The notes beneath the pieces were generated by a model. That model searched no databases and was not told the DNA's origin. It saw only the letters and a program-made list of their open reading frames with translations. Position numbers and translations under genes: made by a program. DNA of 64,000 nucleotides from CAVYXZ01 sp965223835 (GTDB lineage Bacteria > Chloroflexota > Anaerolineae > Aggregatilineales > Phototrophicaceae), in assembly GCA_965223835.1 (NCBI GenBank), contig OZ245023.1, positions 372,001 to 436,000 of the forward strand, in the 5' to 3' direction. This document shows, one piece after another, positions 59,413-64,000 of this stretch. The number at the start of each line of letters is the position of its first letter. The first letter of the stretch is position 1.

Positions 59413-60264
59413 TTATTGAGATAATCTTGATTCCGCGCTATCCGCCGCCCCCAACACAATCGCATTCTGCGACGGGTCGCGCACGATGTAGCCGCCGTTG
59501 TGCGCGGCGATGGGTACATCAGCCCGGTCAATTTGTGCCAGGATTGATTCGAGCGTGGCAGCGTCGGGCACGTTCAGGTGGAATTTATCGAGGCCCAGTG
59601 CATGTGGGGGTGGTGGCGTCCGCCCGGCCCAGATGTTCGCGCCGATATGATGATGATAGCCCGCATAGGACATAAACGTCGCCGTTTGCATGTTCATCAT
59701 GATGTCCAGCCCCAGCACATCGCGATAGAAGGCTTCCGTCGCCGGGATCGTGCTGACGTGCAGGTGAATGTGCCCCATGATCGTGCCCGCCGCCATCCCG
59801 GTCCATGCCGGTATTTGCCCATCGAGTTCGCCCATCACGCCACGCACATCCAGCGGGATGGTGCCCAGTTGAAATTCGCCATCTTGGTACCAGTCAGCAC
59901 GCGGTCGGTCGCGGTAGATTTCAATGCCGTTGCCTTCGGGGTCCGCCAGATAAAGCGCCTCACTGACGATGTGGTCCGACATGCCCTGAAGTTGGGTGCC
60001 GGTATCCGCCAATCGTCGCAATGATCGCGCCAGATCATAGCGCGAGGGGACCAGCAAGGCGAAGTGATAGAGGCCAGTATGATGAGGTGCGCTTTTCGCG
60101 TCCGGTGTTGCGGTCAACGCCAGTAAGTCGTCCCCGGACACGCCCAGGAAAACCGTGTCCCCTTCGCGGCGCTGAACTTGCAGGCCAATGACATCGGTAT
60201 AAAACGCCGTTAAACGGTCAATATTGGTGACATTCAAGTAGACAGTGCCAATCGTCGTCATCAA
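59413..60264 (-). CDS. VOC-family protein with two domains (catechol dioxygenase/glyoxalase-like)
   Basis: A 283-residue protein with two paired VOC domains. The first has TIGTVYLNVTNIDRLTAFYT and HHTGLYHFALLVPS, ending ALYLADPEGNGIEIYRDRP. The second has MGHIHLHVSTIPATEAFYRD and YHHHIGANIW, ending IVRDPSQNAIVLGAAD. His in the HFALLV and HIHLHV strands and Glu in the GIEIYRD strand are metal ligands of CatE-like extradiol dioxygenases. Substrate unknown. The stop codon lies within the end of a decayed IS, so the last few residues (SAESRLSQ) may be IS-derived; the protein still looks full length. Confidence 0.8.
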   Translation of the reverse strand: MMTTIGTVYLNVTNIDRLTAFYTDVIGLQVQRREGDTVFLGVSGDDLLALTATPDAKSAPHHTGLYHFALLVPSRYDLARSLRRLADTGTQLQGMSDHIVSEALYLADPEGNGIEIYRDRPRADWYQDGEFQLGTIPLDVRGVMGELDGQIPAWTGMAAGTIMGHIHLHVSTIPATEAFYRDVLGLDIMMNMQTATFMSYAGYHHHIGANIWAGRTPPPPHALGLDKFHLNVPDAATLESILAQIDRADVPIAAHNGGYIVRDPSQNAIVLGAADSAESRLSQ

Positions 60265-60331
60265 AATTTCCTGTATTTGTTCGTCAATTTGTCTACTATA
60301 GTGCAGAGCGTGTAAACAAAGCGTTTGAAAT

Positions 60332-60406
60332 CGGACGTCCGTCCGTTTTTAGCGATAATGGCCCGGTTCTGAGGTTATAGCTAAGCGTCAAAAGCTATGT
60401 TATCAT
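60332..60406 (+). promoter_or_regulatory. Palindrome and extended -10 upstream of the large subtilase gene
   Basis: CGGACGTCCG (60332-60341) is a perfect 10-bp palindrome. TGTTATCAT (60398-60406) fits an extended -10, 82 bases before the ATG at 60488. The palindrome may be an operator. Confidence 0.35.
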
Positions 60407-60487
60407 CTGCGTAAGTGTGTTATTCATGAAGTTATTTCATCACACATTACAGACGGAGCCACGTGCTCGCTGGATTGAGGATTTACC

Positions 60488-63400
60488 ATGCGGCCTCCCG
60501 AACGCCACATCGCGATTTTTGGCCTGGTGCTTGTTATTGGTGTCTGGGCACTGGTACTCCTGGCTTCCAGCAGCACCTTATTACCATCGACAACCGCTTC
60601 CCTGCCAACCCGTGCCGTCCTGCCCACCTTGCCCCCGACAATCGAACCAGCACCTCCGGTTGCAGTCAACCCAACGGTGGCGTTGCCAACAGTGGCTGAG
60701 TCCCCACCGACAATCGCCGTCGAACCAACGATTAATGTCGCGCAACGAATCGTGGATGTATCGCCAACGACGGTGCCCACTTCACTGCCTCCGACAGTGA
60801 CAACGATCAATCCATTGGTATCCAACGCATTACCCGATTCAACCGCCAAATTAGCCGATCCTGTGCTAACCGCGCCGGACCCGGCGGATACGACACCGCC
60901 ACCCCTCAATGCTGATTTTGCCAATTTAATCGGCAGGGCGCAGCAAACCGGTCAGGTGGACGTGATCGTCAAGCTAAATGTGGGTTTTACGCCGGAACCT
61001 TTACTCAGGGGCCAGCGCATTCAGGCCCAGCGGAACATGTTGCGCGGTGCCCAGACACAACTCATTCGTTCGCTTTCCACCTACAATGCCCAGAAGATCA
61101 AGGATTACCAGTCCTTTCCTTTCAGTGCCATGCGCGTGGATGCAGCCGCCTTGCAAGCGCTGCGCCAATCACCGCTGGTGGCGGCAGTGGCTGAAAATAT
61201 CCGCTTCGAGCACGTGCTAACCGATAGTGTCCCCCTGATTGATGCGCCGGATGTCTGGAGTATGGGCTATGACGGGACCGGCCAGGTGGTGGCGATTATC
61301 GACAGTGGTGTACAATCCGACCACCCCTTCCTCAGCGGTCAGGTGCTGAACGGCGATGGTGCCTGTTTTTCAACCACTGGTGGCATCTATCTCAGTCTGT
61401 GCCCGAACGGCTTTGATGAAGAGATTGGTCTAAATACCGGTGAAGCATGTTTTGCCTTCGTTATTGGCTGCGATCATGGCACGCATGTCGGCGGCATTGT
61501 CGCTGGCAATCCCGGCGGCGGCTTTAGTGGCTACGGCGTGGCCCCCGATGCCCAGATCTTGCCAATTATGGCTTCGTCCGCGTACATCTGTGTCCCCAGC
61601 CCGCTGATTCTCTGCTCCACGTTTCAACTTATGGATTTAATCAGTGCCCTCGATTACGTCGTTGCCATGAGCACGACTTATGACATCGCGGCAGTGAATA
61701 TGAGTTTGGGAGGCAGGCTGTTTGGTGACTTTTGTGATGAGGTAGGTGCACATCAATCTGACCCAAGACCGGATGACTGGTTTTTTACCGACCCGTTCCG
61801 CACGCTGGCGCTAGCGGGCATTGTGCCGGTGGTTGCATCCGGCAACAATGGCTTCAGTAATGGGATTAGTTCCCCGGCCTGTAATTCCTATGCGCTGGCC
61901 GTCGGGTCCTCCACCAAATCCGACCGGGTATCGAGCTTCTCCAACAGCAATTTTATGGTTGATGTATTAGCACCTGGTTCGTCAATTCGCTCGTCGGTAC
62001 CGGGCAACGCCTTTGCGACCTGGAATGGCACGTCGATGGCGGCACCCCACGTCGCCGGGGCGCTGGCGCTCTTGAAAGAAGCCGACACTGATGCCACGGT
62101 CAGCGAATTGTATAAAGCGCTGGCGCTCACCGGCCTACCCATCCGCGACAGCCGTAACAATATTACTCGCCCGCGGGTTGATGTTGACGATGCGCTGAAC
62201 ATTCTGGTTGCTGGCGGCGCGGCCGTGCCTGATGATTTCAGTGACGCCACATCGATTTCGCTCTTCCCGTTTGAAGTCCATGAATATACTTTTTTTGCCA
62301 CCGATGAAAGCGGTGAGACCGACGGAAATTGTACTCTGGGGCCTGATAGTACGTTGTGGTACAGTCTGAACGCAGCCGGTTCCGGGCAAGTGAACATCAA
62401 CACCGAAGGGTCAGACTACGACACTGTTCTGGCCGTTTACACCGGAACGCAGCTGAATGACCTGGTTGAAGTGGGCTGCGATGATGATGGTGGCACGGGA
62501 TTGCTGTCGGACCTGGACTTGAACGTCATCGCTGGAACCGCTTATTACATTCAGGTAGGTGGTTATCGCAATTTAGATGACGAAGACAATTATGTTAACG
62601 ATCGCGGGCGATTGGTGCTGAATGTCACTGCGCCCCTCACCACGCCCGTGCTGGTCAGCCCGGCGGATGCGTCAACAACAATCACCGAAACCCAACCGGA
62701 CTTTACCTGGAACGGCGTGGTGACCGCCAACGTTTACGATTTGGAAGTGGACGATAACAGCGACTTCAGCAGTCCCGAATTCACCACAACCACCAGTGCC
62801 ACCAGCGCCGCTCCCGGCCTGGCCCTGTATAACGGGACCTATTTCTGGCGGGTGCGTGCCCGCAACGCGGCAGAAACCACACCCTGGAGCGACGTTTGGA
62901 GCGTGACGATTGATGTCGAGCGCTTTGTTGATCTCGTGATTGATAAGATCGCCACACCAGATCCGGTTATCGTCGGCGACCCGTATACCTATGCCATCAC
63001 CATAACCAACAACGGGCCGGATGATGCCCAGAACGTCGTCGTCGTGGACAACTTCCCGCTGGGCGTCATTCTGGACGGCAGCAGCGCCTCACAGGGTAAT
63101 TGTACCTCGGCTCCCCGACTCGTGACCTGTAACCTGGGCAACCTGCGTAACGGCGACAACGCGACGATCACGTTGAATGCCCGGTCGGTCATTAGCGAAA
63201 GCATTTTTAACGAGGCGCTGGTTTCATCAGACGCGACCGAGAATGACCCGAATAACAACCGCATCGAGATCAAAACGATCATCAATCCACCACCGGGCAC
63301 GCGCATGATCCGCTGGGCCGGAATCGACTGGTACGTCAAGGCGGCGGATTCGCCGGTTGGGCCGGGACCGAATCGCTTTAGCGATGACGAAGATAGTGTG

Positions 63401-64000
63401 TGGGTGGACAGCAACGGCAACCTCCATCTTAAAATCGTGAAGGATGGCGCCAACTGGTACAGCGCCGAGATCTTCAGTGTTGAGCGCACGAGCTACGGAA
63501 TGCACCGCGCCTACGTTGACTCGTCAATCAACGACCTGAATGAAAATGTCGTGTTCGGCTTCTTCCTGTATCAGGACGATGAGCATGAAATTGACTTTGA
63601 AGGTGCCCGTTGGGGCGACCCGTTTGGACCGAATGCCCAGTTCGCCTTGCAACCCTGGCAGGTCCCTGGTAATCGGGAACGCTTCTTCATCAACGACTCG
63701 GGGCCAACCCTGCATGAGATCGACTGGCAGGCCGGGCAGGTGGATTTCCGCAGCCTCTATGGGCATGATCCCAGTGGTGGCACGCTCATTCATGACTACA
63801 TGATTGATAGTGGGGTGCCGGTTGAAGAACGCGACCTGCGTATTCGTCTCAACCTGTGGCTGCTGAATCCAATTCTGAATCCGCAAAATTTGGATGAGGT
63901 GGAAATCGTCATCTACGATCTGGATTCGCCCATCACTGATGCCCAGGCTGATCTGGCGGTGACGAAGACGACGGCCCAGCCCTATGCCAGTGCGGGCCAG
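60488..64000 (+). CDS. Large secreted subtilase with DUF11-type repeats, truncated by the window edge
   Basis: An uninterrupted frame of 1171 codons reaching the right edge; the true protein is longer. A hydrophobic N-terminus (IFGLVLVIGVWALVLLA) is followed by about 90 Thr/Pro/Val-rich residues. An I9-like propeptide comes next (VDVIVKLN...). The S8 catalytic domain carries Asp272 (IIDSGVQSDHP), His330 (DHGTHVGGIVAGN), Asn in ASGNNG, and Ser516 (NGTSMAAPHVAG). After it come a PPC-like domain (about 590-715), a fibronectin-like domain (GTYFWRVRARN), and a DUF11 adhesin-type module (DLVIDKIATPDPVIVGDPYT). A beta-jelly-roll-like domain (about 940-1120) and the start of another DUF11 copy (ADLAVTKTTA) follow. 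Probably a cell-surface protease. The start follows an extended -10 promoter; no clear Shine-Dalgarno. Confidence 0.9.
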   Translation, partial: MRPPERHIAIFGLVLVIGVWALVLLASSSTLLPSTTASLPTRAVLPTLPPTIEPAPPVAVNPTVALPTVAESPPTIAVEPTINVAQRIVDVSPTTVPTSLPPTVTTINPLVSNALPDSTAKLADPVLTAPDPADTTPPPLNADFANLIGRAQQTGQVDVIVKLNVGFTPEPLLRGQRIQAQRNMLRGAQTQLIRSLSTYNAQKIKDYQSFPFSAMRVDAAALQALRQSPLVAAVAENIRFEHVLTDSVPLIDAPDVWSMGYDGTGQVVAIIDSGVQSDHPFLSGQVLNGDGACFSTTGGIYLSLCPNGFDEEIGLNTGEACFAFVIGCDHGTHVGGIVAGNPGGGFSGYGVAPDAQILPIMASSAYICVPSPLILCSTFQLMDLISALDYVVAMSTTYDIAAVNMSLGGRLFGDFCDEVGAHQSDPRPDDWFFTDPFRTLALAGIVPVVASGNNGFSNGISSPACNSYALAVGSSTKSDRVSSFSNSNFMVDVLAPGSSIRSSVPGNAFATWNGTSMAAPHVAGALALLKEADTDATVSELYKALALTGLPIRDSRNNITRPRVDVDDALNILVAGGAAVPDDFSDATSISLFPFEVHEYTFFATDESGETDGNCTLGPDSTLWYSLNAAGSGQVNINTEGSDYDTVLAVYTGTQLNDLVEVGCDDDGGTGLLSDLDLNVIAGTAYYIQVGGYRNLDDEDNYVNDRGRLVLNVTAPLTTPVLVSPADASTTITETQPDFTWNGVVTANVYDLEVDDNSDFSSPEFTTTTSATSAAPGLALYNGTYFWRVRARNAAETTPWSDVWSVTIDVERFVDLVIDKIATPDPVIVGDPYTYAITITNNGPDDAQNVVVVDNFPLGVILDGSSASQGNCTSAPRLVTCNLGNLRNGDNATITLNARSVISESIFNEALVSSDATENDPNNNRIEIKTIINPPPGTRMIRWAGIDWYVKAADSPVGPGPNRFSDDEDSVWVDSNGNLHLKIVKDGANWYSAEIFSVERTSYGMHRAYVDSSINDLNENVVFGFFLYQDDEHEIDFEGARWGDPFGPNAQFALQPWQVPGNRERFFINDSGPTLHEIDWQAGQVDFRSLYGHDPSGGTLIHDYMIDSGVPVEERDLRIRLNLWLLNPILNPQNLDEVEIVIYDLDSPITDAQADLAVTKTTAQPYASAGQ

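Larger units (their letters stand above)
58169..59414. mobile_element. Decayed insertion sequence
   Basis: About 1.25 kb containing broken transposase fragments on the minus strand. ACTCACC (58171-58177) with TTGAGCG (58186-58192) on the left is mirrored by CGCTCAA (59381-59387) with GGTGAGT (59407-59413) on the right, consistent with imperfect terminal inverted repeats. No clear target duplication was seen. The right end touches the stop codon of the VOC gene. Confidence 0.6.

Overview
The window looks like chromosomal DNA of an uncultivated Chloroflexota bacterium, probably Anaerolineae-like; this is inference from gene content, without a marker gene. The signs are fairly GC-rich DNA, secreted proteins with long Thr/Pro linkers (TPTPTAT-like), GT-C membrane proteins with a characteristic C-terminal beta domain, a kinase-ATPase-TPR regulator, many REC/HisKA_2 signalling proteins, and a family of ACCTCACCCC...GGGGTGAGGT palindromic repeats. 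No rRNA, tRNA, CRISPR array, integrase or plasmid/phage core gene was seen.

Layout. 1-5600: a Uma2-type nuclease-fold protein, an ArsR-type regulator, a TIR-transmembrane-FGE fusion protein, a lipoprotein and a THUMP methyltransferase. 5700-14550: a tetrapyrrole cluster hemA-hemE-hemY-(WD40)-hemL-(four-helix-bundle element)-hemC-hemD, with hemB detached at 20.6 kb. Together these run the C5 pathway from glutamyl-tRNA to uroporphyrinogen III, plus uroporphyrinogen decarboxylase and a HemY-type oxidase; no HemN/HemF/HemQ or ferrochelatase lies in the window. Two dispersed palindromic repeats supply the last codons of hemA and hemE. 14.6-21.9 kb: a DUF4139-like secreted protein, a PadR regulator driving three mosaic paralogous membrane proteins, an S10 peptidase and hemB. 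22-26.5 kb: a beta-propeller protein, a short secreted protein with an Hcp-like start, and a large secreted S8 peptidase with a 4x7-residue repeat and two domain copies inserted in its catalytic domain.

26.8-33.8 kb: a kinase/ATPase/TPR regulator, a ceramidase-like membrane hydrolase, a polyferredoxin and unknown proteins. 33.9-38.9 kb: a Mn/Zn ABC importer operon (binding protein, ATPase, two permeases) whose permeases carry C-terminal winged-helix or DtxR-like extensions, one with a six-cysteine loop; a DtxR-type inverted repeat sits at its promoter. 39-46 kb: GNAT enzymes, a frameshifted small gene, a fatty-acid desaturase, an alpha/beta hydrolase and a 1268-residue GT-C-like protein. 47.1-53.6 kb: a signalling island with two stand-alone receivers, a hybrid histidine kinase, a DUF574-type methyltransferase, a stand-alone helical sensor domain and a HisKA_2 kinase with the same sensor domain. 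53.6-64 kb: methyltransferase, a frameshifted membrane protein, a phosphotransferase, a second GT-C protein, a decayed insertion sequence, a VOC dioxygenase-like protein and a very large secreted subtilase running off the right edge.

The observations I would check first are the four-helix-bundle gene bracketed by 22-bp inverted repeats inside the heme operon, the TIR-FGE fusion, the metalloregulator-fused importer, the S8 protease architecture, and the gene-converted PadR-linked paralogues.
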